Notes: a model not told the origin generated them from the letters alone. A stretch of 64,000 nt of DNA from Coccinella septempunctata (GCF_907165205.1 NC_058197.1:14872266-14936265); one strand, 5' to 3'; shown: positions 11,467 to 22,829, numbered from the stretch's first letter. Translations and numbers: made by a program.

Positions 11467-12101
11467 CAGGGCGAGTCTTTGACTAGTAGAAATATTCCAA
11501 CCGTAGATTCTTTGGGTCAAATGAAAAACTCTTCTTCCATACCATTTCTTTTTTATGGTACGTAATGGTCATGATGACATAACTGGAAGACGTGGGTGAT
11601 GAAATCTTGTGTTCGAAAAATATTGATCAAATAAATGGAAAACTACATTCCGAAATTCATTTCGTTCGATAAAATAGTTTGTGAGATCTAAAAATAACAT
11701 TTTTTTAATGGTTTTTCAAAAGCCTGTCCCCGGGTTTCATAAAGCTTGTTCGGGGAATCAACGCTTGACTGACGAATATACGTCAATTTACTTTCAATCA
11801 ATAATTCACTCATGAGCATTCAGAATATCATTCTTGCATCAGATTATGATCCTCATACATTCATTGAATGATTCCTAATTGCTACTTCTTCAATATACTC
11901 AAAATTGAAAGAATTTCAGTGATTTCTTTTTAGTAATCGAGTGAATGTCAAATCGTTGATCGGACAATCAAAGTTTTATGAAACCCGCTATGTATCTTTT
12001 AAACCAAGCCGATTTGGAAAAAATGGTAGGGTAAAAAAGTGCTTCTTTTAACCTCAAGAATCTACTGTTGAAATATTTGTACGAGTCAAAGATTCATCCT
12101 G
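11467..12101 (-). repeat. MITE family A, copy A4, carrying a D element
   Basis: Reverse orientation relative to A2: 'ttatggtacgtaatggtc' precedes 'acgtgggtgatg', 'tttgtgagatctaaaaat' and the right repeat ending 'gattcatCCTG-TATA'. The centre is interrupted by MITE D at 11731-11987. Confidence 0.8.
11731..11987. repeat. MITE family D, copy D1, nested in A4
   Basis: Starts CGGGTTTCATAAAGCTTG and ends in the inverted CAAAGTTTTATGAAACCCG. Interior words 'atcaacgcttgac', 'ttcagaatatcattcttgc' and 'tcgttgatcggacaatc' recur in D2 and D3. It interrupts A at the same internal point as D3 does in A9. Confidence 0.75.
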
Positions 12102-12416
12102 TATAAAAGTACCTATTATAGAAAGCCTTCTACACACACAACTGGATTCTGATGGTTTCAGCTATATTCGATTAATTCTAGTTATTAATTCTTTTAATCA
12201 AAGCAGAGGTGAATTTGAATTCATGAAAAGTATTCTTTCGAATGTCGGAAAATATATTGATGTGTTGCTACAAGTTATTCCTTCAGGTGAGCTATGACAT
12301 TATCATCTATTGTCATTCAACTTCAACACCCTGTATGTTTTTCTCACACCAAAAAATTTTCAATGCATATTCGGACCTATCGCTATATTCCGATCCTCAG
12401 TGTATACAGGTTGTTT

Positions 12417-13016
12417 CATCTCAGACGAGCCACTCCGTATTATATTTCTTATCCCGAAATACTTCGCATAATTTTATTGGGGGACATCTTATGACGTATA
12501 TTTGAGGCTTGAACGAGCAACCCCTAAGAAGGGGAGCTTCAACCCCTCAAAATAAAATGAGGAAGAGGTGTTGAGAGATACTTCATTTGAAAGGACTTGG
12601 AAGCCTCTTTACAGCGGTGTATGAAAAACGATATTTTCATGAACCATTTTTACAATAGAGGAATTTTGAGAGACCACCTCAATCGGATCTCTGTTTATGC
12701 CTGGTTAATTCAAATGGCGAAATTCATCTTGAAATGTTAGAAAATGAGATTGATCAGTTAATAAGAAAAAATTAGAAAACCTTCTTGCTCGTTTTAGAGA
12801 GGCTTCCAAGACCTTTCAAATGAAGTATCACTCAACCCCTGTCCCCTATTCAATTTTGTAGGCTGAAGCGCCCCTACTTAGGGGATGGCTCGTTCAAGCC
12901 TCAAATATACGTCAAGATATCCCAAAAAAAAAATCAAGTGTTTCGGGAAATATTTTCAATCATTAGGGGATAAGAAATATATGGTCGTCTGAGATGTATA
13001 GTTATGAATCACCATG
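12417..13016. repeat. MITE family L (palindromic)
   Basis: Left end TATA-CAGGTTGTTTCATCTCAGACG, right end its inverted copy through 'ggtcgtctgagatgtatag' and ACCATG-TATA. The arms include 'gaggcttgaacgagcaacc' and 'ggctcgttcaagcctc'. 600 bp. An orphan 'caacaccctgtatg' lies just upstream near 12324. Confidence 0.75.
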
Positions 13017-13078
13017 TATATTACCATTGAATGCTAACTCACAAAATGTTTACCCAAAAATAATGAGAAGAACGGTCT

Positions 13079-13365
13079 CTAGGGAAGCTTTAACAAATTA
13101 TGTAATAAAATGCATTGTTTGATTGCTTTTTCTCGCAAAACCAGGGATTTTTATTCTTCAAGAGTGGTGCTCTTATATTTCTGAAGAAAAAACTAGTACC
13201 TTTTCTTAAACTTCAACTATTCTTATCCAATTTGGAAGAAAAAGAGTCTTTGCGTATTTTTTTAGGATTCACCACTCATGAAAAATGAAAATCGCTTGTT
13301 CTTCAAAAAAAAAGGAATCAAACAATGAATTTTATTACATCATTTGTTAATACCAGTAAGCACGC
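13079..13365. repeat. Worn palindromic repeat M
   Basis: The arms 'aacaaattatgtaataaaat' with 'gcattgtttgattgc' on the left, and 'ggaatcaaacaatgaatttt' with 'attacatcatttgttaa' on the right, are inverted copies of each other. The outer ends are too worn to call. No coding potential. Confidence 0.5.
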
Positions 13366-13601
13366 CACTGTAGTTGTTGAAAACGGGGTTGGTATGTGAA
13401 ATAATCATCCTATAAGATATCTATTTTAGCCAAATCTCGTTCAAATATATCAAGTCGTTTAGAAAATATCGAAGAATTCGTTATTTATTTGAAATACCTC
13501 CTTGGAAACGAGGCATTTCATTTTTTCGCAATGTTCATGAAACACCCTGTATGCATCTTTGAAAAACATCAATATTCTCAATTTTTCGAGTACCTATTAT
13601 A

Positions 13602-14861
13602 CAGGGTGGCCATTTGAAAACGAAACAGACGAGATTACAGACAAAATAAATTTTTTCGATAGAAATGCTCGGACAGGTCGATTTCTGTTTCGAGGGGGAC
13701 AACTTAAGATGTAGGTTACGGACGCATAGCGCCTCAACCCTTGCTACTACAACCCTCACCCCCAATTTTTGAATAGGGAAGATGGGGTGAGTGATACCTC
13801 ATTTGAAAGGTATTTTTATACTGATTTCAGCACAGAAATTGTTTTTTCATTTTATGCATTAGTTCTCGAAATATTCTTAACTAAGTATTTGAAAATGAAG
13901 TGGTGTTTTCATGGCACTTGTAGTGTTTTTTTGTGAAAAATCGACATTTTGAGCTTCAAAACAACCATGACTGTGGCTTCCATCCTCCAATCCACTGACA
14001 TAGAAATCTTTAATCAAGATGTCGAACAAACAAAGCGTATTGCGAAGGAGCTCAATCTTGCTGAAACTCAATCTAAATTATCTTCGATATAATTTGCAGT
14101 ATTTCCAATAACATGCGGTAACACTTGATCGATAGAAATCTCCAAAAAGTCCAAATACGTACACATCTCTTAGCAGATTACCAGGTAAGAAAATCAAATC
14201 ATTAATGATGCCACAGAAATATTCCAGTCCCAATTCGTGAAACGATTTCCGACTTAATTATGAAGTGTTTTCTCAGTAATGGTAATCTGATTAGAGATAT
14301 GTACGTATTTGGACTTTTTGGAGATTTCTATCGATCAAATGTTACCGCATGTTATTGGAAATACTGCAAATTATATCGAAGATAATTTAGATTGAGTTTC
14401 AGCAAGATTGATCTCCTTCGCAATACGCTTTGTTTGTTCGACATCTTGATTGAAGATTTCTGTGTCAGTGGATTGGGGGAAGGAAGCCACAGTCATGGTT
14501 GTTTTGAAGCTCAAAATGTCGATTTTTCACAAAAAAAAACTACAAGTGCCATGAAAACACCACTTCATTTTCAAATACTTAGTTGAGAATATTTTGAGAA
14601 CTAATGCATAAAATGAAAAAACAATTACTGTGCTGAAATCAGTATAAAAATACCTTTCAAATAAGGTATCACTCACCCCATCTTCCCAATTCAAAAATTG
14701 GGGGTGAGGGTTGTAGTAGCAAGGGTTGAAGCGCTATGCGTCCGTACCCTACATCTTAAGTTGTCCCCCTCGAAACAGAAATCGACCTGTCCGAGCATTT
14801 CTATCGAAAAACGTTATTTCGTCTGTAATCTCGTCTGTTTCGTTTTCAAATGGCCACCCTG
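13602..14861. repeat. MITE/foldback family B, complete 1.26 kb copy
   Basis: Starts TA-CAGGGTGGCCATTTGAAAAC and ends with the inverted GGCCACCCTG-TA. The arms are nearly 600 bp each and close to identical, around a spacer of roughly 80-90 bp centred near 14230. The two mirrored 64-codon frames at 13877-14071 (minus) and 14392-14586 (plus) are the same arm read inward and not genes. A fragment of the family starts this window. Confidence 0.88.
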
Positions 14862-14869
14862 TATTTGGT

Positions 14870-15310
14870 ATTATTTGTTCACCGAATAAAACGGTTTGAA
14901 TTTCATAGCAAATCTCGTACTCGGCGACTGCCTTCGAAAGATATCTTCCGGACCCGGCTTCGAATCCCGGCATTTCCCTTCCCTCGGACAACGCGAAAAG
15001 GTCCCTCTATCAATCTATTCATTTCGTTTTACAGCATCCGGTAGCAGAAAGACGTCGGGAGATTTTATCTGATTTTGATGGGGCGAACGTATTAGCAAGA
15101 TGGGACATTACCGACTTTACGGTGTATGATTTTTTTCCCGTATCGGGGTTTTACCCCTCGCAATAAAAAGGTCGTGAAATTTTTGCGACCTCTCGTTTTC
15201 GGTTTACGGTGTACATCTTCGAACTCAGCTGAGTGATTCCGTCGATCATCGGCCGATACGAAGGAGGAAATTGACGTTTACGTGATTCTTCTCGGATGTG
15301 TATTACATTC
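14870..15310. other. Low-repeat, CpG-rich block 6
   Basis: Rich in TCGG, CGAA and CCGG. It contains CGCAATAAAAAGGTCG near 15158, an Abd-B/Caudal-like AT core, and GATCATCGGCCGATACG near 15244. No exon evidence. Candidate regulatory block. Confidence 0.3.
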
Positions 15311-15608
15311 TAGTAATAAATCTCTGACTTTCATCCCCCTCAGTACAACGAATCCCTCTGTATATGGACAAATGTTCTATGTCGCCATATAACACCCTGT
15401 GCAAGTATCCCTTATGGTTCCGAAGTGAATGAGATTTTGACTTTAAAGTAAGAATTTTAGCTAGGTTCGACTTTAAAAAAATCTAATCATGATGGCATTT
15501 TTATCGTAGGATCTAGCGACGTTGTTAGTTTTTTCCTATCTTTCCATCTTTTGTTAGATATATTTATGTGTTTTTAAAGCACACCCTATACCGATTACTG
15601 AGTGGGAC

Positions 15609-16107
15609 ATCCTATTTATTTTTACTTATTTCGATCGAGCACGACATTCTTAATTCAAAATCACGTCACTTGTCAGTATCTGACAAAGAAAATCATTTTT
15701 ATTTCAATTTGATTTTTCCATCTAGAATGCCATGCATCGTGTAAATCGCTTCATTCTTAATCAAGTAACATGGGAAAACAACCACTTTGAAGCTTATGAC
15801 CGTCACAGTCGTTTTAAGAATTATTTAAAAGTGGCAATTCCAGTTAACTTGAGTTTTTCAAATGGAAATAGGCTTTTTGTGAAATGTTATTTTCATATAA
15901 TTTGATAAGTTTCTACCCCATTTTCACTTTTTTTCTGAATAAGTGCAAGAAAGTCGTGAAATAGTCGACTAAGGTTTCAAATTATCAAAATAAAATTAAC
16001 ATTTCCGACTTTTAAATAATTCTCAAAACGACTGTTTGTCTAATATTGACAAGTGAGGTGCTGTTGGATCAAGAATGTCATTCTTGATCGAAATAAGTAA
16101 AAATAAA
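15609..16107. repeat. Palindromic MITE K
   Basis: The left arm 'tatttatttttacttatttc' and the right arm 'gaaataagtaaaaataaa' are inverted copies. Inner pairs include 'cacgtcacttgtcag' against 'ttgacaagtgaggtg'. The right end runs straight into the CAGGGTCCTG start of the next palindrome. Confidence 0.6.
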
Positions 16108-17090
16108 CAGGGTCCTGCAGTAGTTCGTTAGGTTCCATAGCTGCCAGACCATACGTTTTAGGAATTTAGTTCAGAAGCATTCCCTTGGTACTTTCAATTC
16201 TGCATCTCAGGAAATTATTTTCTGATATACAGGGTGGTCCCAAATAAAATTATTAAACAAATGAGTGATTTTTCAGATTGAACACTCCTTATATTTTTGC
16301 ATATTTTCAATGTTCTTCAATACCTCTACCATGATGCAAAATATTAGGGATATTTTTCTAACGGTACGGATCTTCTTCAGAAAAAACTGCAAAATTTCGA
16401 CGAAACAGTAGTTCGGTAAAAACCATTTACCGATTTCCAGAAGCGATAGAAACATGAATTTGATCAGGATTTTCTTTTAACTTAAGAATTTGCCTAGTCA
16501 CCGTTCCTAAATGATCAACTTCTCTTATGCAGGGTGTCCGTTATCACTGTCCAAATATGAAGAATCGTGTACATCATCATGAAAAAAATACAGGGTGTTA
16601 CATTTGAAAAAATCGAGAAAAAACAATTTGAAATAATTCATATTTGGACATTGATAACGGACACCCTGTATAAGAGAGGTTGATCATTTAGGAACGATGA
16701 CTAGGCAAATTCTTAAGTCGAAAGAAATCTTGATCAAATTCATGTTTCTATTTCTTCTGGAAATCGGTGAATGGCTTTTACCGAACCACTGTTTCGTCGA
16801 AATTTTGCAGTTTTTTCTGAATAAGATCCGTACCGTTGAAAAAATATCCCTAATATTTTGCATCATGGTAGAGGTATTGAAGAGCATTGAAAATATTTCA
16901 AAATATAAGGGGTGTTCTATTTAAAAAATCACTCATTTGTTGAATAATTTTAATTGGGAACAACTTGTATGTTAGAAAATAATTTCCTGAGATATAGAAT
17001 TGAAAGTACAAAGCGAATGCTCTTCAACTAAATTTCTTAAACGTCTGATTTGGCAGATATGGAAGCCTAACGCACTATTGCAGGACCCTG
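16108..17090. repeat. 983 bp palindrome with three concentric ends
   Basis: The outer ends are CAGGGTCCTGCAGTAGTTCG (16108) and the inverted CTATTGCAGGACCCTG (17090). Inside is a second pair: CAGGGTGGTCCCAAATAAAA at 16230 and its complement ending at 16967. A third pair is CAGGGTGTCCGTTATCAC at 16530 and GATAACGGACACCCTG ending at 16668. All three share a midpoint near 16599. The mirrored frames at 16273-16455 and 16697-16924 are the arms. Confidence 0.85.
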
Positions 17091-17178
17091 TATAGGATGA
17101 GAACCGAAAGTTGGAATCATTTCCGATCAAACAGGAAGTACGGCAAAGCAAGTTATAAAATGTCGAAAAGTCTAACGT

Positions 17179-17297
17179 CCAGTTTCATAATGAAATTTAA
17201 ACTCACTTTAAGCTTAAAGTTTCCTTTACTGTCATTTTTAGTAGGGTTAAAGGAAGCCTTAAAATTAAAGCGACTTTAGGTTTGATTATGAAACCGG
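17179..17297. repeat. Short hairpin MITE
   Basis: The arms 'ccagtttcataatgaaa' and 'tttgattatgaaaccgg' are inverted copies, extended inward by CACTTTAAGCTTAAAG-like and CCTTAAAATTAAAGCG-like text. About 119 bp. The ends resemble the GGTTTCATAA start of family D. Confidence 0.55.
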
Positions 17298-17849
17298 CCG
17301 TAACTGTAACTATAATACACAACTTGCAAATTTAATTTCTCTGTCTCCAATAATGAAAAAGTTATAGGGGTGAGCCACCTTAGAGAATCACCCGGTATAT
17401 TATTTTCTATATTCATTATAGATTAAATGGCCTTTCTAGATTTCTATGATGAATTCAAGATTCATCTCTAAAATTTCCCTCTGATTCTAATTGGAATAGG
17501 AAGGCAAATTTAATTGGACCAAAAAGCTAGATGTCAAAAAATTTCACACTATCTTGTCATTTTTATGATAATTCGCGAAATATTTCTGCTTCACATTATA
17601 AAATATTAAATTTATTTCACAAGAATGGAGGTTTACGAAAGTAATGATGGTTTATTTCACACAACCTGATGGAAACCAGCAGAAAGCTTCGGAATTCACG
17701 CCTGATGGATACAGAAAATAATATACAAGGTGTTTCATTGTAAGAACGTGTTGTCTTCATAATTAAAAAACACAGGGAGTTATTGAAAAACAACAACGTC
17801 ACTGGATTCTAAGGTAAAATTCTTCCAGAGCAACTTTTAACCGTTAGAT
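17298..17849. other. Unassigned AT-rich sequence
   Basis: No terminal repeat pair, RNA gene or credible exon seen. A lone 'atacaaggtgtttcattg' near 17724 may be an orphan MITE end. Confidence 0.3.
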
Positions 17850-18270
17850 ATCCATCAAACCATAAGGGATAGGTGTAACCCGCAAGAGTGCGCAAATGGA
17901 ATGACACACACACAAGATCGCGATTTTTCCGTCAAACACGGAAAACCTCCCGTCACCGCAACGATCAAAGACGGCCGATAACCGGAAGAAAAATCCAGAA
18001 AAACCACCTGGTGGGGGATTACGTAGAGACGCGAGGGGTGGGGTTGGTACACGGCTGATACGTAAATTGAAAGGCGTGTAAACACAAGGATGAAACATAA
18101 AAAGCAGTGATTGGAAAAGCGGGAGAAATTTCACCGGCAGCATCAGAAAGAATTAACGATTCTGACGATTTCCACTCTCTTTGCTCATCCTGAAAAGCAA
18201 TCCCTACGTCGCAAATAAGGACACCAGGGACGGACGCCGCAGAACCGGGGGGTAAAACATCGGGAAGAAG
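17850..18270. other. Low-repeat, CpG-rich block 7
   Basis: Contains a CA repeat near 17904, CG-rich words, and GGGGGATTACG near 18012. Overlapping minus-strand frames of 76-99 codons cross it without any recognised motif. Candidate regulatory block. Confidence 0.3.
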
Positions 18271-18956
18271 TATCTGTACGAATCTCAAGAACTATAAGAG
18301 CTAGAAAAAAAACAGAGGACTCTTTTCCAGAGAAACGAAGACTAGTGAAAACCGTAGCCTCCTACGATACTTCGTTTTTGAGTTATTAGTAACAAATGAG
18401 ATGATTTTGACGATTTCGAAAAGTTCTCATAACTATTTCGTCTTTGAAATTACAGAATCTAAACTTGAACCTTCTACAGGCACTTTTTCACGTAGAGTCC
18501 ACTGACGAGCTCAAAATATTTATTCATTTCGAATCATTAGACAACATGGAAAAAAAAATAGAACAGAATAACTCAGTTTGAATATTGAAGCTTTCATCCT
18601 GGTTTTCTTCTCCTTGTCCATCGATAGTTAGAGCTGGAAACGACTTCGGGGAGATCCCTTAGCAGCCCAGCCCAAAGAGGGACAAGACTGTTCCCTAAGA
18701 CCCTTCCATCATTTCTTCGCTCTCACCACGATGGCAACTTATCCATTTTTAAATGCAAACATTCATTGGGTTTGTTATTATGGAATTGGAAAAAATCGTT
18801 TGTCAGTGGATTCTACGTATAAAAGTGCCTAAGAAGATTCAAATTTCAGATCTGTAACTCCAACGACAAAAAAGTTATGAGAACGTTAACCGTTCTCTTC
18901 TAGATCTCATAGTTTTCGAGATCCCCCTAGTAGACAACAAATTTCGCCACCCCATG
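18271..18956. repeat. MITE family F, copy F2, with a foreign insert
   Basis: The left end is truncated and begins near 'gaatctcaagaactataag'. The right end is CAACAAATTTCGCCACCCC before ATG-TA. Landmarks 'aattacagaatctaaactt' and 'cacgtagagtccactga' are present. About 190 bp at roughly 18570-18760 is not found in other F copies. Confidence 0.7.
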
Positions 18957-19479
18957 TATTAATCGATGTCAATTCAGAGTTGATAAATCAAATAAAGTCA
19001 AATCAAATCAAATGTAATCAAGTAGTTTGTCAAATATAGTCATAAAGTATCATCGTGACTTTTCTATTAAAAAAATTCAAAAGGGCAGCTATCTATTCAA
19101 TTATTTCGACAAGCAATGGTTGAGTAAATCTCAAGAAAAAAATTCCGTCTCCCAGTTACAAAAACTTCAATTACTATTTAATGGTCCATTCAAATTTCAA
19201 TCATCCATCACGAGACGTAAATGAATAGTTGCAAAAAAATAGTGCGAGTCTTTTATATGATGTTTTTTCGAGTAACCCCCCGCTTAGATACAAAACTCCC
19301 TAAAGATAGAACCTGAAAAGCGATTTTTAATTTTTTTCATTAGAAACCAAAACACTGACAAAAATTGAATTGAGCAGAAATTCTATTGGATGAGACGGCA
19401 ATGAAAATACTTCTGGTGGTGTTCCCTATAAATACAAGGGGTATAAGAAACCGCACCTAAAATTTGTTTCACGAGAATG
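18957..19479. other. Unassigned AT-rich sequence
   Basis: Short repeated words 'aaatcaaatc' near 18990 only. The 65-codon frame at 19027-19224 has no motif. Confidence 0.3.
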
Positions 19480-19915
19480 CAGGGTTGCTACTTTTAAAAG
19501 GGCCAAACTTCAAGGGGCGATCATATAAGTGATTTGCAACAAAAAATCTCATATAACACATGGTCGAAATGTTGACGGTTATTCTTCAATTTGACAAATA
19601 CTGATTTAACCAAATAGTCCAAGTTTTTCCATAAAATCAATTATAATTGTGTTATCCTTGTAGTCTCGTCAAATTTCACCACTCATCTGAAAACGGCATT
19701 AAATCTGCTACAGGATGAGAATTTCTTTGGCTACGAGGATAACTGTAGTATAATTGATTTTTGGGGAGAACTTGAAATATTTCGTGAAATCAAGAAATGT
19801 CAAACTGTACAATAACCGTCAATATTTCGACCATGTGCTATATGACATTTTTTGCTGCGAATCACTTGTATGATTCCCCCTTTGAAGGTTGACCCTTTTA
19901 GAAGTAGAGACTCTG
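19480..19915. repeat. Palindromic MITE J
   Basis: Left end CAGGGTTGCTACTTTTAAAA, right end inverted through 'ttttagaagtagagactctg'. The arms pair 'catggtcgaaatgttgacgg' with 'ccgtcaatatttcgaccatg' and 'ataattgtgttatcc' with 'ggataactgtagtataatt'. 436 bp, non-coding. Confidence 0.75.
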
Positions 19916-20348
19916 CATAAATATTATACCATTAAAAAAATGCAATAATTGATAGCTTGATTCATTTGAGAAAAAAAAATTATTGACAGCGTAAGTCGTA
20001 TCGGCTGGAACATCTTCGAAATTGAAATTTAATTTCTGTTAGTATTCTGATTTCTGAGTGAAAAATTGCTTTCAAGGTGCCATCTTAAGGGGGCTGTATT
20101 TAAACAGAAATTATTAAATAAAATTTTTTTATGACAGACCCATACTATTTTTTGACAAAGAAGCCATGTATATCACATTGAATGGAAGATTAAAATTGAA
20201 TACACCATTAAATTCTAATTGACGTTTCTGGGCTTGAGTAATATTCAATGTTTTGTAAATAACCAATCATTCTTGGGAAAAATTTTCAACACAGAAAAAA
20301 TTGCAAAATGCATGCATCACTTGATTTCGTACAACCTTAAACCTTATA
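19916..20348. other. Unassigned AT-rich sequence
   Basis: No gene, RNA or clear repeat boundary seen up to the start of family A copy A5. Confidence 0.3.
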
Positions 20349-20907
20349 CAGGGTGAGTCTTCGATTCGTACAAATATTCTAATTGGATATTCTCGAGGTG
20401 AAAACAATCTATTTCATACCATTTTTTCCGAATTGGCTCGGTTCAAAAGATACTGGCTATTGAAAAACCATAAAAAATGTTGTGTATGAGTTCTATCATC
20501 TATCTCACGAACGGTTTTATCGAATGAAATGAGTTTCGGAATGTAGTTTTTCGTTCATTCAACACAAGATATCACCCACGTCTTCTAGTTTTCTCATTAT
20601 GACTATTAAGAACCATAAAAATACCAAAAATTTTAAGATCCCAACTATTGAAACTAAGTTGGACGCTATCTAATGAATATCTGAATGTTTTGTAAAATAA
20701 AAGTAGTCTTCATATTTTCTCGTATAATGTGCCGTTTTCGAGTAATTTGATGTTCAAAAATTAACAGGTATCTTGAAAATTTAAAAAATTGGGAAGGCTG
20801 TATCTTTTAATCCGGGCTGAATTGGAAAAAATGGTATAAAGAATGTGTTTCTTGTGATCTCAAGGATCTTCTGTTGAAATATTTGTACGAGTCAAATATT
20901 CACACTG
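20349..20907 (+). repeat. MITE family A, copy A5 (complete)
   Basis: TATA-CAGGGTGAGTCTTCGATTC at the left, 'gagtcaaatattcaCACTG-TA' at the right. It has the full set of internal landmarks, with a shortened stretch 'ttgggaaggctgtatctttt' shared with A6. Directly followed by element E. Confidence 0.85.
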
Positions 20908-20909
20908 TA

Positions 20910-21589
20910 CAGGGTGTCCCAAAACTAGTGAATCAAACGACTCACCACGATAGAGTATAGACCAAACACTACCGAACGACACCAACATTAACGTTCAGCG
21001 AAATAGTACAGTTTCCAAAATGAATAAAAATTTTATGAAAATACCTAAAATGCCGATTTTTCGAACAATTTTTTTCAATCACAGGACCAATTTGTGATTG
21101 AGGATAGCTTTTTCCGCCCATATTGATCTTAGATTTTTTTATTATCACCCCTAATTAAAATTACTCGGAGTAATTAATCGAAAACCTTAGTAAATGTAGA
21201 TTGAAAATTTTTTTTTTTCAATAATTTTTTTACTCAGAATAAACCCCCTATAGTTCAGAAAAAATGATGAAAAAAATTATTGAAAACAGTTTTAAAAATT
21301 TTCCCATTTTCTGGACATTCAAAATTGATAAATAACATTAAAAATATTTCTTAAACTTATTATCTGTCTAGGATGCGAAAGAGTCAGATAGAGAAATCGA
21401 TATGGTTAATAAGATTGTTCTAAGAAATTAACTCAATTTTCACCCTTATGTACTGCTGGTGCTCATGAAATGCATAAAATTCTGATTATTTTGGAAACCC
21501 TACATTTTTGCTATTGTTGGTGTCATTACAAAATATTCGGTCTACTCTAGAATGGTGTGAGGTTTGACTCACTATTTTGTGACATCCTG
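20910..21589. repeat. TA-flanked element E
   Basis: 680 bp. The left end is CAGGGTGTCCCAAAACTAGT and the right end is its inverted copy, 'ctcactattttgtgacatCCTG-TA'. The interior is AT-rich and partly mirrored ('ctatttgacgagtcg'-type words were not found, but 'accaacattaacg' pairs loosely with 'ttgttggtgtcatt'). No transposase frame seen. Only two bases separate it from A5. Confidence 0.75.
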
Positions 21590-22114
21590 TATATGCAACT
21601 TTCCTAAATTGCCCTGAATTCACAAAGCAATCAGGAAAAGTTACAAGAGGTTCTTAAGGTTATGTGAATCCTGCTACAGGAATATTCAGATTCAAAAATA
21701 CAAAATTTTCAGTTTCTTGACCATATATTATTTTTTTAAACTTTCGAATAAAATCAAATTGGAAATTCTTATGATAACCTAAGCAGTTTTCTTGATGAGT
21801 ACAATGAAAATTATTCTATTTTGAAACTATCAGCGATAAAATTTTCAAAGTTCATCATTGTTAAAAACTAATAAAATTTGAGAAAAAAAATCCAACTAAC
21901 AACAAAATTATTTATATCACAAATCTGTCATAAACCCTCATTGACCCCCCACTGATCTAAAACGGAATTTCCGGTAATCTACCTACTTCAAAATTTTGCT
22001 ACGATATCTAGAAGAATTTTTTGAGTATTAAAAGGAACGAGAAACTGAAAACTTGTATGTTTGAAATCTTCCATTGCGATATATGAAACAAGTCAATAAA
22101 AATTCATCAAATCA
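21590..22114. other. Unassigned; downstream edge of the exon array
   Basis: AT-rich sequence just downstream, on the minus strand, of the last E2 block. It may be 3' flank or a terminal exon of the array transcript. I see no coding frame. Confidence 0.25.
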
Positions 22115-22119
22115 CTCAC

Positions 22120-22171
22120 CCTTTGGTCGAGCAGAACATGCGCAACTCTGGGATTGCATCACCATACCATG
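22120..22171 (-). other. Array unit 1, block E2 (52 bp)
   Basis: Starts CATGGTATGGTGATGCAATC after 'cattttcag'-like text and ends CCAAAGG before GTGAGT. The frame W-Y-G-D-A-I-P-E-L is open. Last recognisable block of the array. Confidence 0.4.
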
Positions 22172-22298
22172 CTGAAAAATGAAGATTCAAATTACTCAAC
22201 AGAATTTTGGCACACTGCTTTAATTTCAGAGAACCACATGGGGTTTGAGCATGGTTGAAACATCGCAGGGGAAGTTGATTTTAAATTTTTTTGATATA

Positions 22299-22528
22299 CA
22301 GGATGATTCATTCAGGAAACGAACTCCCTATCACTACTAGAGGGCGTTATGTTTCACTTCACTATTTTTAATTTTTTTCTGGAAAAATTCAAAGCCAATT
22401 CTTTATCTATAACCAACTGATAGAAAGCCATAGCATTAGATGTTAAAACCACAAACTCATATCTCTTGTTTAACTGAAAGTATTGGGATTTTATCAATTT
22501 TAATCGCTAGCCTTAATGAATCACCCTG
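22299..22528. repeat. Short TA-flanked MITE in the unit 1 intron
   Basis: TATA-CAGGATGATTCATTCAGG at the left and the inverted 'ccttaatgaatcaCCCTG-TA' at the right. 230 bp. Its position inside the array shows insertion after the array formed. Confidence 0.7.
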
Positions 22529-22829
22529 TAGGATTCGAAACCCTTCAGTAGGATGCAGCACAGTGTTATTCAGAGCCAACTGCTAGGTGAAAAACATTTA
22601 TAAAGACCCTGTTTTTTAAATCATTGCACTGCAACCGTAAAAAATTCTGAATATAATGAGAAAATAATCCTATATATAGGTCATATAGTTCGAAGTTTGA
22701 ACAAATCTCTCTGAAATAAGCAAGGATTTCCAAAAATAAAATTCATTGAAAAGTTAAATTTATCAGAAATTAAATAGAGACTAGAAAAAACAAATAAAAC
22801 TCCTGAATCAGTTTCAAAAATCGACCTAC

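Noticed and set aside
10886..13549. Single 2.66 kb element with CAGGGTGTTTCAT ends
   Set aside because: The ends are plausibly inverted for about 20 bp, but the interior is several unrelated MITEs and unique sequence. I could not show that the ends belong together, so it is mentioned only in passing.
13877..14586. Mirrored 64-codon frames that look like a conserved protein
   Set aside because: They are the two arms of one palindromic MITE. Identity comes from the inverted repeat and not from coding conservation.
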